DNA of 64,000 bases, from contig NC_079517.1 in NCBI RefSeq assembly GCF_000801105.2, forward strand, positions 11,098,001-11,162,000, given 5' to 3'. Positions within the stretch are counted from its first letter, which is position 1, and every line of letters begins with the position of its first letter. This document shows positions 22,673-36,200 of the stretch, one piece after another. The notes under the pieces are model-generated. The model was not told the origin of the DNA, did not search any database, and saw only the letters and a list, made by a program, of their open reading frames with translations. The translations under genes and the position numbers were made by a program. Source of the stretch: Raphanus sativus (taxonomy: Eukaryota > Streptophyta > Magnoliopsida > Brassicales > Brassicaceae).

Positions 22673-23990
22673 GCTGTCATATCAAACGTTTATTAAGAAA
22701 CTGAATAAAAACAATCCTTTAATAGCATTATCTATTGTATATCATATAAGTTTAGGTAAGGATAAAATGTCATATTTGCAACTTATATTATACCACCATA
22801 CCCATCAAATTTGACACTCGTGCATATGAGAAATTTCGGTAAAAATTCTTTAACTAAATTCCGTTAAGTTTTTTAACTATTTAGTTCTTTTTATTCAGTT
22901 GATACTTTACCTAATTATTTTTCACATTTTAATATACAATTTGTTTTAAAATGTGCCTATTTTAATAGTCAGAATGTTTTATTATAATAAAAATATTAAT
23001 GTTTGAAATGAAATTAAATAAATCTCTATAATTCACAAATATATCAAAATTTTAATTTTATTTTAAGTTTTAAAAATAAAATTAACTAAATTATGGATAA
23101 TACAAAGTTGTGTAAGAAATATTTAATGTTTTAAATATCAAATTTAGTTTTTCTGAAATAGAATTTTTCAAAATTATTTTTTTTTCTAATTAATTTTCCA
23201 ACAATTTAGTCATTTTTCCTAAAATTTCATATTAAAGGAAGAATCTTTTAGAATTTTCCTTAGATTTCGAATATTTCTAAATTTTATTTTAAACTTATTA
23301 GTATTTTATTTAAAATAAATACAGTTTGAGTATTAAAATAAACACCATTTTAAAAATTTATGTAATAAATTAAATAAAATAATTAATTAAAATACTTGAC
23401 TGGATAACAATTTTTTGGATAATGTAGAAATTAAAAAAATTTAGTTAGGGTATTTGTGTAATTTACGCCGTGCATATTATCATCCTCACAGTCCAATGTA
23501 TATCTTTTTGGAATTTTGTCAAAAGAGAAAACAATCTCTTTGGAACATTAATATAGAATGTTTTTTTCTTTTGACTGCGATGAATCCAGATAAATCTTCC
23601 TCTAATACAGAAGACTTTCATTTTAGTCAAAAGAAGATATGGAAGGTTCACAATACTAGTAGTTTACTACATACGATGTAAGAAAGACAATCTCCGATAT
23701 ATTTTAACTATTTACAAAAATAAAAAAAATTACTTTAATAAATACGTTTTAATTAGTGGTTGTATTCGAAATATAAGTTCGAGCTGTTATAAAAAAAATC
23801 TATTAATTCATTTAATTTAGAATAAAAATCACTTTATTACACAATTGAATTGGAATAGATTTTTTTCTATAATAATATTTTAAATAAAATTACAATATTT
23901 GAGATGTTTTAAAAAAAAATTCTATAATAAATAGCGTTATTATATTATCACCCCCACCCACCATATAGTAATCTGTATCTCCTCACTCTC
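22673..23990. other. Upstream region of NPF2.13
   Basis: AT-rich; only short chance frames (for example 23454-23681) with no recognisable product. Confidence 0.5.
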
Positions 23991-23991
23991 T

Positions 23992-23999
23992 TATATATA
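23992..23999 (+). promoter_or_regulatory. Probable TATA box of NPF2.13
   Basis: TATATATA follows a CT-rich stretch and lies about 200 bases before the ATG at 24204. The distance allows a leader of roughly 170-180 bases. Confidence 0.5.
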
Positions 24000-24203
24000 C
24001 ATATGTACACACACTTCCACATTGCTCCCCAAAAAGCTTCTGGCAGAGAGAAGCCCAGTCTCTACATTTATCAATCTCTTAATGTGATTGCCTTTATTTA
24101 TTTAGATATACCTCAAAAGTGAGAATCAAATCTCCCAACATTAATTCCACCCTTTAAATCGAAGTAAGAGTATTTTGCCTGTAGTTATACATCGACCTTA
24201 GAG

Positions 24204-27200
24204 ATGGTTTTGATGGATAGAAGGGACGGTTCTTCAGCACCGCAGCCGAAGATGGATGTTGTTGATTCACACAATCGAAAAAGCTCGTCGGATTCTTTTT
24301 CGGATGCTGAGAAGGTTGAGAAAAAGCGTGGAGGCTGGAGAGCCGTTACGTTCATTTTAGGTACGTATATCTTTTTTTTTTGGATCGTGAACGTAGTCTT
24401 TTTTTTTAGTTAACCTAATCCTTGACCTGTCCTTAATTTCAAGATCGGATACTATGAGCTGTTGGGTAAACAATAGTGTATAGACCTGATATTGGAAGTT
24501 TTCAAGGCTCCCAAGTCAAATGATAGTATAAAAGGTTGTCGAACCACAGAGAACTAGTGATCTATAGCACCAAGAATACACAAACTCTCTTAATCTAAGC
24601 AAACGAGAAGATGGATGATGGTAACAAGCTAGAACCTACTAATATGAACAAGGTGGTCTCAAATCCAAACTAGAAACAAATGCAAGAACTCAATCAAATG
24701 CTAAGGTGGACTCATGGGACTAGGGACTTGATTTTGGGTGACTAAGATCCAAACTAGAGTGGCAAGCTATCAATCAAACACTTTCCTTATGCCTAGACAC
24801 AACACTAAACAAGCTCTATCTCTAGATGAATGTTCTTTTGCTAAAGCAACTCAAGCATCTAATCTCTTAGGTTGAATATTACTAAAGCAAACATGGAGAA
24901 CAAGTCTAATAGCAATCTTAGCCTCTTTAACAACAAATCTCTTTGGCAAAGTAGACTAAAAGCATTGAAGAGTTGGTTCAGACATTTCATCATACACCTT
25001 TCGGGCAGGAAATGTCTAGGGATCTATTTTAGTATGATCAAGACTAAAATAGCATTGAGAACCCTCAACAAGCAAAGAAATAAGTAGATCTAACATTAAA
25101 CACCCTAGATCTTCACTAATCACCCTTAATCACCCTAGCCCATGAATCCAAAATGTGTCTACTCCCTAATCTCCATGATAAACCTCAAATCCATATGAGA
25201 TTCAAGGCTAATCATGTTAATGATTAAGAGAAACAAGATATAAGATGAAGAAATTCCTTAGAATGATAAAAAGATTCAAGCTTTTACAAAATGAGGCAAA
25301 GTCTAGAGAGAAAATGAGATGATTACAAAGATTAGGTCTACAAAGTATTTATAGTAGCTAGAAACATAAGGATAAAAGAGTAAAAACAAGTCTGATTAAC
25401 TCTCAAATGCTAACTATGAAAATGGTCGCAACTGCCTTTTGGCGATGACTAAAAGCCGTTGAGGGGTGCAGAAACCCGCTGGGATATGCACACCGGCTTC
25501 TCGTCACGTTCACCAAGCCGCTGCAACATCTCGAAGTCGGGCAGGGAGCACTGGTTTTTCCCAGCGGCTAGGCGAAGCCGCTGCACCTAAAGCCGCTCCA
25601 ACACTTAGAATTTTCAGCAGAACTTCTGCACCGGCTTCTCGTCAGGACGCCAGGCCGCTGGGTGACGCTAGGCCGCTGGGTGATGTGCATCGGCTTCCTG
25701 CGAGGTCAAAATGCCGCTGCCTGTCACATGAAGCCGCTGGGACACTTAGTCATCACACCATGAACTCGAAAAACACCAATCTTGCCTCCAATCCACCTCC
25801 AATTGCTCCAAAGTCACCATTTGGCAACTCCATCACCTGATAAGAACAAATGCAATGCAATGCAAACTAAACAAGTCTAAATGCTATCCTAGATGATCAA
25901 AATGCATGATAAATGAATGATAAAACCTATTAAAAACACAAGATATCAACTCCCCCAAACTTGTCCTTTACTTGTCCACAAGTAAACTTTCAAGAACTTA
26001 TTTGGAGAAGAGGTTTGAAGATGGGAGCTCATAGCCAAAAGACACCAAAAACACTCAACTTGACATCCTAAAGAAATATAGCAAATAGCATGAACAACTC
26101 TCTTATTACACTCTAGCTTCTCTAGGCCTATCAAGATACTCTTATGCCTTTACACAAGATGCAATACTCATCAACCAACAAGTCTTTCTACCAGCTCTCA
26201 CATTGATTCACACACACAAACACAAGGTGGATTCTCACAAATGGGCACATGATCTCAATCATTTGGCTAGGTAAACAAATGGTCTAAAGTGAATGAAAAC
26301 AATGGCTCAAATAAATCATTTCAAAGTGGCAATCACTCAAGAACAAGGAGCTTGATCATTATGCAAAATTTATCTAAGACCAGGAGCAATTTGTGCATAC
26401 ATAGATCCATTCTCATCATTCTACCCTTTCCTAAGTGATATAACAAGCTTCACCCCTATTCACATTCATTCCAATACCCAAAGTAACCCACTTTATCAAA
26501 CTCACCTCATGAACTGTTTAACTTAACCATCTAAGGATCTTTTTATTAACTTTCCACAACTCTTAGCTCTATCTACCTTCCCACCATCTTATTGATTCAT
26601 CATTTTTTTTTTCTTTTTTTTTTTTTTTTTTTTTTTTTTTCTTTTTTTTTTTTTCTTTTCTTTATATTGGGGGAAGGTTCAAATAGACTAAATCTAGAGA
26701 TTTCTTATTTTTGATCCTTAGTGGCTTCTTTTCTCAACTTTTTGATCATCTTTCTCATCTTTCTTTTCTCCCAAACCCAAGATAACAAACTTTAGAATAA
26801 ACAAACCCACTAACCATCCTAGATGCTAACTCAAATGAGGATCCTATGCTAGCAAGAGATGAGAACAAATCTATGTCGCTCCCAATACTCTCAAGATTTT
26901 GCACATGACAAGCTATCAAAAAGAAGGCCTCACTCAAGCAAATCAATGTTGGTCTCAAAGAATGGCTAAGGGTTTAGGGGTAGGAGAGTTCCATTTGGGT
27001 TAACAAAGGATAATGAATGGAATAAGATAACCCAAATGTGTATGAGATCCATGATCAAGTATGCAAGTGCCCATATGCAAGAGAGATTAAGTTCATTAAG
27101 TTCAAGTTCAAATTGGAGTTGGCTTTCAAGAGCAATGTCAATATCAAGCAAGCAACATGTTTCAAGAAGAGTTTTCAAGGCTCGAAACTTACAAGCTTTT

Positions 27201-30200
27201 TTAAGAGATGCTCAAGCTATTTGATATGTTTAACTAGGGTGTCAAATTGAGTTCTAGACATGTGTCCTTTATAAGGTTTGCTCCCAATGCATGAATGCAA
27301 TCTAAATGCTTCTATACCCAAATCCTAAAGATGCAAATGATGCAATTAAATGATTTTTTTTTGTTTTTTTTTCAAAAAATTTTATGCAAATAAATATGCA
27401 ATGCAATGCATGAGACTCATGACAAGTAGACAAAACAGAAAACAATGTGAGATAGTTGACTCTCCCCCAAACTTACTTCACACAGTCCCTTGTGTGAGAG
27501 TAAGCTCAAAGAAGAGATCTAAGGAAAATAAAGAAACATGAGAATTAAATATGTACAGGGTTGGAGTGGCACACACTTGGAGTTTATTGGCTGAATTGGG
27601 TGGTAGAGGACCCTTGGCCTCTTGTTTGTTGCACCAGTAAACATAGGCTGAAGTGGAAATGAAGACTTCTCTTATCTAGAGATAGACCCAACCTGAAAAT
27701 CTCAACCATACTTATTAAACAACTTAAAAGAAAGAAAGATAAAGAAATTTATACAATGGATAAACATGGGACTTCCTCCCAAGTGAGCTTGTTTTAAGTC
27801 TCTAGCTTGACTTTGTGTGCATGCTAATCATAGGTATCAAAAGGCTGAGCCAATGCACCTTTGGTCCTTCTCCTACAAGAACAAGAAACCAAGTGCGCAA
27901 AGGAGCACACTACTGTCCATAGAAAATAGACAGATTTTTCATCAAAGAGCTTCACTATAGATGAATCATGAAATATGAGATGCTCTTTGATGTTTAAATA
28001 GGCATGAGAATCAAATGCATTTGGTGGAAAGATAAAGTCAACTACTGGTTCAAACGAGGTTTTAACAAAGTAGTCAACTCTATCTCCATCAACTGAATAA
28101 AACACAATGTTCACATTCTCATGATTATTTTTGACAAGGGGGTTTTCTATCTCAAGCAAGAGCTTATCCACATCAAGCTCATCCCCTGTATCAGCAAGAG
28201 AAAGAAGAGGTCTAGGTTCATTAAGAATCAAAAACTCAGATTCGAGATCAAATGAAGCACATAGATAGCTCTTGTCAAAACAAACTTCAATATGATCTCT
28301 AGCAAGCTTTTCTATTCTCAACTCATCTAGCTTCCTAGTTTCACATATCAGATCAAGACATTCATTGATGAGCACAAGAGAATCATGATCATGGGCAATG
28401 TTTTCACCACAAGGCGAGCATATTTTCTCAAATTGAAGTTCTAAAATGGAAATTTCTATACCTTCCAGCTGGAGTGGTGGAGCCCAATCCATTACCTCTT
28501 TAAGGTCATAGGCAACATTAAACTCATACTTTGTAACCTCCCTTCCTTCAAGCTCTGCTCGATCCTTAATAAGCTCCAACCGGATCCTTCGTGCTAGGGA
28601 TGTCTTTGCCGAACCTGGGTACTCCTTCTGAAGCTCATATAACATCACAAGTTGTGCTGGTGTGAGTATACTTGCATCAAAGTCATCTTGAATGTGATAT
28701 TCAAATGTGTCTTCCTCTTCTTGTGGCTCCCCATGGTAACTTGAAGCCATCTCTACAAATAACAAAAGCTAGAAGAAAAGGTTAGTAACTGTACAAAAGC
28801 AAAACAAAGCAAGAAAATAAAGCTTAGTCTCAAGAAAGATTGAAATCCTAATGATAAATCTACTAGTTCCCCGGCAACGGCGCCAATTTGATATTGGAAG
28901 TTTTCAAGGCTCCCAAGTCAAATGATAGTATAAAAGGTTGTCGAACCACAGAGAACTAGTGATCTATAGCACCAAGAATACACAAACTCTCTTAATCTAA
29001 GCAAACGAGAAGATGGATGATGGTAACAAGCTAGAACCTACTAATATGAACAAGGTGGTCTCAAATCCAAACTAGAAACAAATGCAAGAACTCAATCAAA
29101 TGCTAAGGTGGACTCATGGGACTAGGGACTTGATTTTGGGTGACTAAGATCCAAACTAGAGTGGCAAGCTATCAATCAAACACTTTCCTTATGCCTAGAC
29201 ACAACACTAAACAAGCTCTATCTCTAGATGAATGTTCTTTTGCTAAAGCAACTCAAGCATCTAATCTCTTAGGTTGAATATTACTAAAGCAAACATGGAG
29301 AACAAGTCTAATAGCAATCTTAGCCTCTTTAACAACAAATCTCTTTGGCAAAGTAGACTAAAAGCATTGAAGAGTTGGTTCAGACATTTCATCATACACC
29401 TTTCGGGCAGGAAATGTCTAGGGATCTATTTTAGTATGATCAAGACTAAAATAGCATTGAGAACCCTCAACAAGCAAAGAAATAAGTAGATCTAACATTA
29501 AACACCCTAGATCTTCACTAATCACCCTTAATCACCCTAGCCCATGAATCCAAAATGTGTCTACTCCCTAATCTCCATGATAAACCTCAAATCCATATGA
29601 GATTCAAGGCTAATCATGTTAATGATTAAGAGAAACAAGATATAAGATGAAGAAATTCCTTAGAATGATAAAAAGATTCAAGCTTTTACAAAATGAGGCA
29701 AAGTCTAGAGAGAAAATGAGATGATTACAAAGATTAGGTCTACAAAGTATTTATAGTAGCTAGAAACATAAGGATAAAAGAGTAAAAACAAGTCTGATTA
29801 ACTCTCAAATGCTAACTATGAAAATGGTCGCAACTGCCTTTTGGCGATGACTAAAAGCCGTTGAGGGGTGCAGAAACCCGCTGGGATATGCACACCGGCT
29901 TCTCGTCACGTTCACCAAGCCGCTGCAACATCTCGAAGTCGGGCAGGGAGCACTGGTTTTTCCCAGCGGCTAGGCGAAGCCGCTGCACCTAAAGCCGCTC
30001 CAACACTTAGAATTTTCAGCAGAACTTCTGCACCGGCTTCTCGTCAGGACGCCAGGCCGCTGGGTGACGCTAGGCCGTTGGGTGATGTGCATCGGCTTCC
30101 TGCGAGGTCAAAATGCCGCTGCCTGTCACATGAAGCCGCTGGGACACTTAGTCATCACACCATGAACTCGAAAAACACCAATCTTGCCTCCAATCCACCT

Positions 30201-33200
30201 CCAATTGCTCCAAAGTCACCATTTGGCAACTCCATCACCTGATAAGAACAAATGCAATGCAATGCAAACTAAACAAGTCTAAATGCTATCCTAGATGATC
30301 AAAATGCATGATAAATGAATGATAAAACCTATTAAAAACACAAGATATCAAGACCCTTAATTGACATATATAATTAGCTGTTTCAAGATCACGGTTTGCC
30401 TAAGTCCTTGCATATAATACACATAAAAAACGGAGTTTTTTCATTAAATAAAAAAGTGGATTTATATAGCTCGCAACCTGTGGCGGAGCCACTATGGTTG
30501 GAGGCCGGGGGTAAGTTAACCTCTATGAAATCTACAAAATTATAGTTTAGGTTTGTTCTTCATGTTATTCTTGTGGTGGGTGAGATAGTCAAAATCTCTC
30601 TCTTTGAAATCGACAAAATGTCTCGAGTTCAAGTCTTATGCATGTCTTTTTTCTCTAATAAATTAATTTTGACCCCTATAAAATCCATATATAACTCCTC
30701 CACTGCTTGCAATTGTTATTGTTAAAAGAAAAAGAAAAAGAAAAGGGTATTGATCTTTAGGACCGGACACAAAATTTAAATAAAAAAATTGAACCAAGTC
30801 CTATCTAAAAAACTAGTATCAAACTTAAACACAAAATGGTTAGATGTTCGATCTGATTCAAAATTTAATCGAATCTGATCCAAACCGAAATAATTATGGT
30901 ATTTAAATATATTTGAATCATATTTATGTACTTTAAATATATTACTTATTTTAGATTTAATATCCAAAATATATAAAAATGTTTTGAAGTTAAAAATTAT
31001 AATCAGTTACACATTACTTAAAATACCAAAATATTTAAAATATCATTGATTATCCTACAAATATTCAAACAGTCAAAAATAAATAGTTATACAATACTGA
31101 AAACACCAAAATATTTAAAATATTTATAGATCATCATTCAATGTTAAACCAAACTATTTTTTATTTAGTTTACATATTTTTGCATACATTATTCAAAATA
31201 CATGTTTTATATTATTTTATCTTTAAATTTTGAAAATTTTAAATTATATATTAATTGAAATTTTTTAATATAATTTAAAATTATCCGTACAAGAACCGAA
31301 TTCAAATCAAAAGTTATAAATTTGAAAGGAACCTAATTGGATACCCAAACGCCTGATCAAGAGTAATATTAATTTGTTTTAATGTTTTTTTTCCTAAGAA
31401 TTATTTCATTTTTACATATATTACATGTTTGACAATCGTCCATCATGTTTGACACTAGTCCATCATGTTTGACATTTGTCCATCTGACTACTATGTAATC
31501 GAAACGGTAAGAGAACTGTAACATTAAATTTTTAAACATATATCTTTCATTTTCCTTATTTTTAAAAGCATTTTATTTGTTACTTATTTGCTGACAATTT
31601 AAAAATAGAAGTATACTACAGTAATATATAATGGTTGAAACAGGAAATGAAACGCTTGAGAGACTGGGAACGATTGGGTTGTTATCAAACTTCATGGTGT
31701 ATCTAACCAGAGTGTTCCATTTGGAACAAGTCAACGCTGCAAATGTCATCAACATTTGGTTTGGTTTTACCAATCTCACACCTCTCGTCGGCGCTTTTAT
31801 CTCGGACGCTTACGTCGGACGTTTCAAGACCATTGCTTTCGCGTCATTCGCCACCCTCCTCGTACGTATTCAATTCTTTGATACATCTGAGACTCTTTTC
31901 TAATGTGTGTCTAGTATGAGTGTTATTAGTAATAGTAGAAAGTTAAATTTATCACATGTAGAAAAATGGTTATATTTCTACTCTATATATGATCTTGTGT
32001 GGTGAAGATACATATGGTATTTGGCACATAAGGCAACCACGTTAAGACAAACTTTATATAATATGAAAATATTCAACCATATTTTCAACCAAAGTATAAT
32101 ACCAATTAAAAACCTTATAATATATATAAGTGCCCATGTATAGCATTTTGCTCCTAATTATTGCTCTTGTATTTTACGAAAACGAAAGAAATCATAGAGG
32201 GGCCACGTTATCGAGAGGGATAAGGTCGGTCTATAATGTGAATCATATAAACAAAAACATAAGAGAGTTTTATAAGAAGTTGTTAATAAAAGAGTTCTAT
32301 AAGAAAACCACATTTATCTCACAGAAAAAGTTATTTTAAATAAAATAACTTTGATAATTGGTAACTCGGTTCGAGTTAACAAATTATCTAATAGTGGTAA
32401 TTAAACCGAGAACTTTTAAATATAAGCATTTTAAAGGGAAAATTGCCAAAATGGAACAAAAATTCAGCATTGTTTTCCCTATAGTATAAAACCATCATTT
32501 AGTTGTCTCTTTAGTATAATTTCTTTTATAATCTCAAAATTAACATTTGATTAATCTAATTAAACACATTAAACTAATATAATTTAAAATAATAATAATT
32601 AAAAACGTTTAAAAAGGGAAAATAAAAATAAAACTTTTAATTTTTAATAAAAATAAACTTTGTAAAACTTAATAAAAATAAAAATAATTTACATTTTTTT
32701 AATAAAAAACGTTAAATCAACCTAATAAAAACAGTTTACAAAGAGTTTAAAATGTATGTAAACTTTTTAATTTATCAAAAATTTTAATAAATATAAAAAA
32801 AATTAAAATGTATTTCTATAAAGTTTGTTTGAACTTTTTATTAAAACTTTTTGTAAAGTTTTATTTTATTTTTATAAAGTTTACAAATTTTATAAAGTTT
32901 GTCTAAAGTTTTTATTAAACACATTAAACTAAAAGAATTTTTTAAAAATTAATTAAAAAGTTTTTAAAAAGGGAAACTAAAATAAAACTTTTAATTTTTT
33001 TAATAAAAAAAAATTTGTAAAAATAAAAATAATTTACAATTTTTTTTAATAAAAACGTTAAGTAAACTTATTAAAAACATTTTACTAAGTTTTTATTTTT
33101 ATAAAAAGTTTAAAACATTTTAATAAAACTTTAATTAAATAAAAATTTAAACTTTATAAAAATAAAAATAAATTTTAGTAAAAACTTTAAACTAACTTTA

Positions 33201-36200
33201 TTAAAAAAAATTTACAAAGTTTTATTTTTATAAAAAGTTTAAAATGTTTGTAACCTTTTTAATTTTATCAAACTTTTTAATAAAAATAAAACTTTTAAAA
33301 ATGTTTTTAATAAAAATAAATTTGTAAACTTTAATAAAATAAAAATAAAACTTTACAAAAAAAATTGCACCTAATTTCAAAACACCACATGTTGTATAAG
33401 TATGTATCATATAGAACAAGAGTTTATGAAAAAATCAAAAGAAAAACTATGGAAAACCATAGATTAATGAAGAAGACAAGGGAAATCATTTTTTAAAAAA
33501 TATTTGACAAGTAAAATCGAAAATAATACGTTTTAGGAAGTTAGAATATTTTTAGGAGATTTTTAGAATATTTCCTTAACTAAAACTTCCATTAATTTTC
33601 GCAAAAATCATGTAATCTTATCCGTAGAAGGCGCCTTCTAAAAGTTTAGAAGATTGATAAAAATCCAGAACACGCTTTCTACTTTTAGTAGACGTAAGAG
33701 TACATTTTAGAAAACACATTCCGCAAAATTTAGAATACTTAATAAAAGTAGAAGATGCATCCGGACAAAAAGTAGATAGCTTTAGGATTAGTAGAATGTG
33801 TATTCCACTTATTTAGAAATTTAGTAAATAGTAGAATGTACGTTCTAAAAATAGTAGATGAACGTGTTTATTTTAGAAATCGTTTTCTACTATATCATTT
33901 TCCGTAGAAGGCACATTCTACCTTTAGTAGAACGTATTTTCAAATTTTTATTTATAAACTTTTTGAAGAAGAAAAAATACCAGCTTGTGTATATATGTGT
34001 TTTATTAATTGTTTGTATTTTTAATATTTTTTTGATTCACAAAACTATTTATTTCATTAGTTTTCAGAAATACAAAGGGTAAAAAGGAGAAAAATTGGAC
34101 AAAAAAGGATTTATACCAAAGGGACAACACCCTTGTTTTTTTGTTCTCTATTGGCAATTTTCCCCATTTTAAATTGATGGTATAATTTTAGACATATTTA
34201 TTTTAAACAAGTGTAGATAGTAATTAAACGGGAACTTTTACAGAGTTTTATCTTGGAAATAAAAAGAAAATGATAGCTTAACTGAAAGTGGCCAATAATT
34301 GATTTCCAAATGATATAGCTAACTGAAAGTAAAGATGTGTAGATTTGGTCAATCACAATGACGTGACCTAAGATAGTTTCTTTTCTGAAGTCATTTTCAC
34401 CAATTATTGTAGAATTATGATCGCGTACAATTGTTAACTTCCCCTATATTTTCTTTTATTTTTGCCTTTTGCATAGGGTGTGACTGGCAACTGCCAGCGT
34501 AATTAGGAGTAAATTAAAGTAGAGGAATTGAGTGAAAAAATTTGAGAGTAAACAAAATAAATAAGTGTCACATCCAGCACAACTGACATTTCCACTTCAA
34601 AAACAAAGAAGAAAATACAAAGAGATTTACCTTCATTTAAATAGTAACTGGAGTAAAACAATAAATTAATAATTAAAATTTTGTCCACCTGATTGGTAAA
34701 TTTATGAGCTGAAAGTGGAGTAACATATTTATAGCGAGAATATTAACGCTAACGATACCATACAGTTACACTCATCTATCTTATTAAAACAGAAACATTC
34801 TGTTGGACCTAATATTTATTTTGTAAATTTTTAAATTAAATACACCTTTATACTTTATAGTTAAACCTACATTAAATCACTAATGTTACTTTCTTTATAC
34901 TATTATCCATATTTCCAAACAATACACTTATTTTTTTATACTATTATCAATGTTTCCAAACAATATATTTTTTATACTACTATCAATGTTTCCAGACAAT
35001 ACAATAATTAATCTTAGTTATTTTATATCTATCATTTTCTCTTTAAAATTTTGTAGAAACGTCATAATTTCATAAATTGCAAAATAATGAACTTTAAAAT
35101 TTGGATTATAAGATTACATATCGGTCATCCATCAGTCATCCATCAGTTCAATCGGTTAGTCTCGAGGTTTAGTGATTTTTTTAATATGAATATTTTAAAA
35201 ACCAAAATTGAATTGTTAGATTTCCGGATTAACGGATATAATCACAATCGGGTTGAATTTAAAAACATTGATTTAAATGCAAAAATATTTTAAATACACA
35301 CTCTTTAAAAATTACCAAAATATTTGTTAAATTATTAGTAAAATTTTTTATCGTAAAATATTCCGCGCTTCCAAAGCGCGGGTCAAAATCTAGTAGTTAA
35401 TTAAAGTAAGGAACCTAAATTGTTACAATTAAGTACTCATAGTATTATATTAAGGCTAGACGAAAAAAAGATGATATTAGGTTCTACGTCGTGATCAGTT
35501 TGTCGCCAACTCGTATCTAACCAAAGAAATCTCAATAATTTATCAATGATGTCAAAGCCAATTATGTCTAATCTTAATTAAGTTAATTAATGTTTTTGTT
35601 TCTTAGTATTTGATATCATAATTCAGTATCTGTCCCACAATACTGTTTTCCTAGTATTACTTTTAACCGTATGAAGTCAAAACTTATTAAGAATATGGTT
35701 AACTTAATTAACTAATTGCTTGCTTGTTTGTATTCGATCGCATAACTTAAGTCTACCCACATTATTGTTTGCCTTTAAGAAAGCAACTAACAATCATATA
35801 GAGTTCAATTCAAGGTATTAATCATCATAACTAATGAAGAATCAGTTTAAAAAATGAATAATGAGTTGTTTGGTAGTAATGTTTATTCAGTTTAAATCTG
35901 CAGGGACTACTGACGGTGACACTCACAGCATCGGTTCCTCAACTCCATCCAGCAACATGCAATAGCAAAGATCCAGTCAGTTGCAGCGGTCCGAACAAGC
36001 TCCAGTTCGGGACTCTGCTCTTAGGTCTCGGTTTCCTTTCCATAGGGGCAGGAGGAATAAGACCATGTAGCATCCCTTTTGGAGTTGACCAGTTTGACCA
36101 ACGAACTGAGGAAGGTGTTAAAGGAGTGGCTAGTTTCTTCAACTGGTATTACCTGACTTTCACTGTGGTTCTGCTTATTACACAGACCGTCGTTGTGTAT

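Larger units (their letters stand above)
24487..30350 (-). mobile_element. Young non-autonomous LTR retrotransposon (LARD-like) in NPF2.13 intron 1
   Basis: Two 1462-bp LTRs (24487-25948 and 28889-30350) start TG and end CA, with 5-bp target duplication AGACC (24482-24486 and 30351-30355). The element is read on the minus strand. After the LTR at 28889 comes a 3-nt spacer and a primer-binding site TGGCGCCGTTGCCGGGGA (28885-28868), the tRNA-Asp type common in Ty3/gypsy Athila/Tat elements. The polypurine tract AAGTTTGGGGGAGT adjoins the other LTR (25949-25963). The 2940-bp interior has no protease, reverse transcriptase or integrase, only one gag-sized frame. By eye the LTRs differ at one base (C at ~25675, T in the other copy), which implies a very recent insertion. 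Confidence 0.95.

Noticed and set aside
25450..25745. CRISPR-like spaced repeats
   Set aside because: Words are short and irregularly spaced, and this is a plant nuclear LTR.
25466..25840. 124-codon frame in the LTR, identical in the second LTR (29868-30242)
   Set aside because: It runs across the GC-rich word array on the strand opposite to the element; its composition explains it.
24487..30350. Segmental duplication of a host gene block
   Set aside because: TG/CA ends, 5-bp target duplication, PBS and PPT show an LTR element instead.
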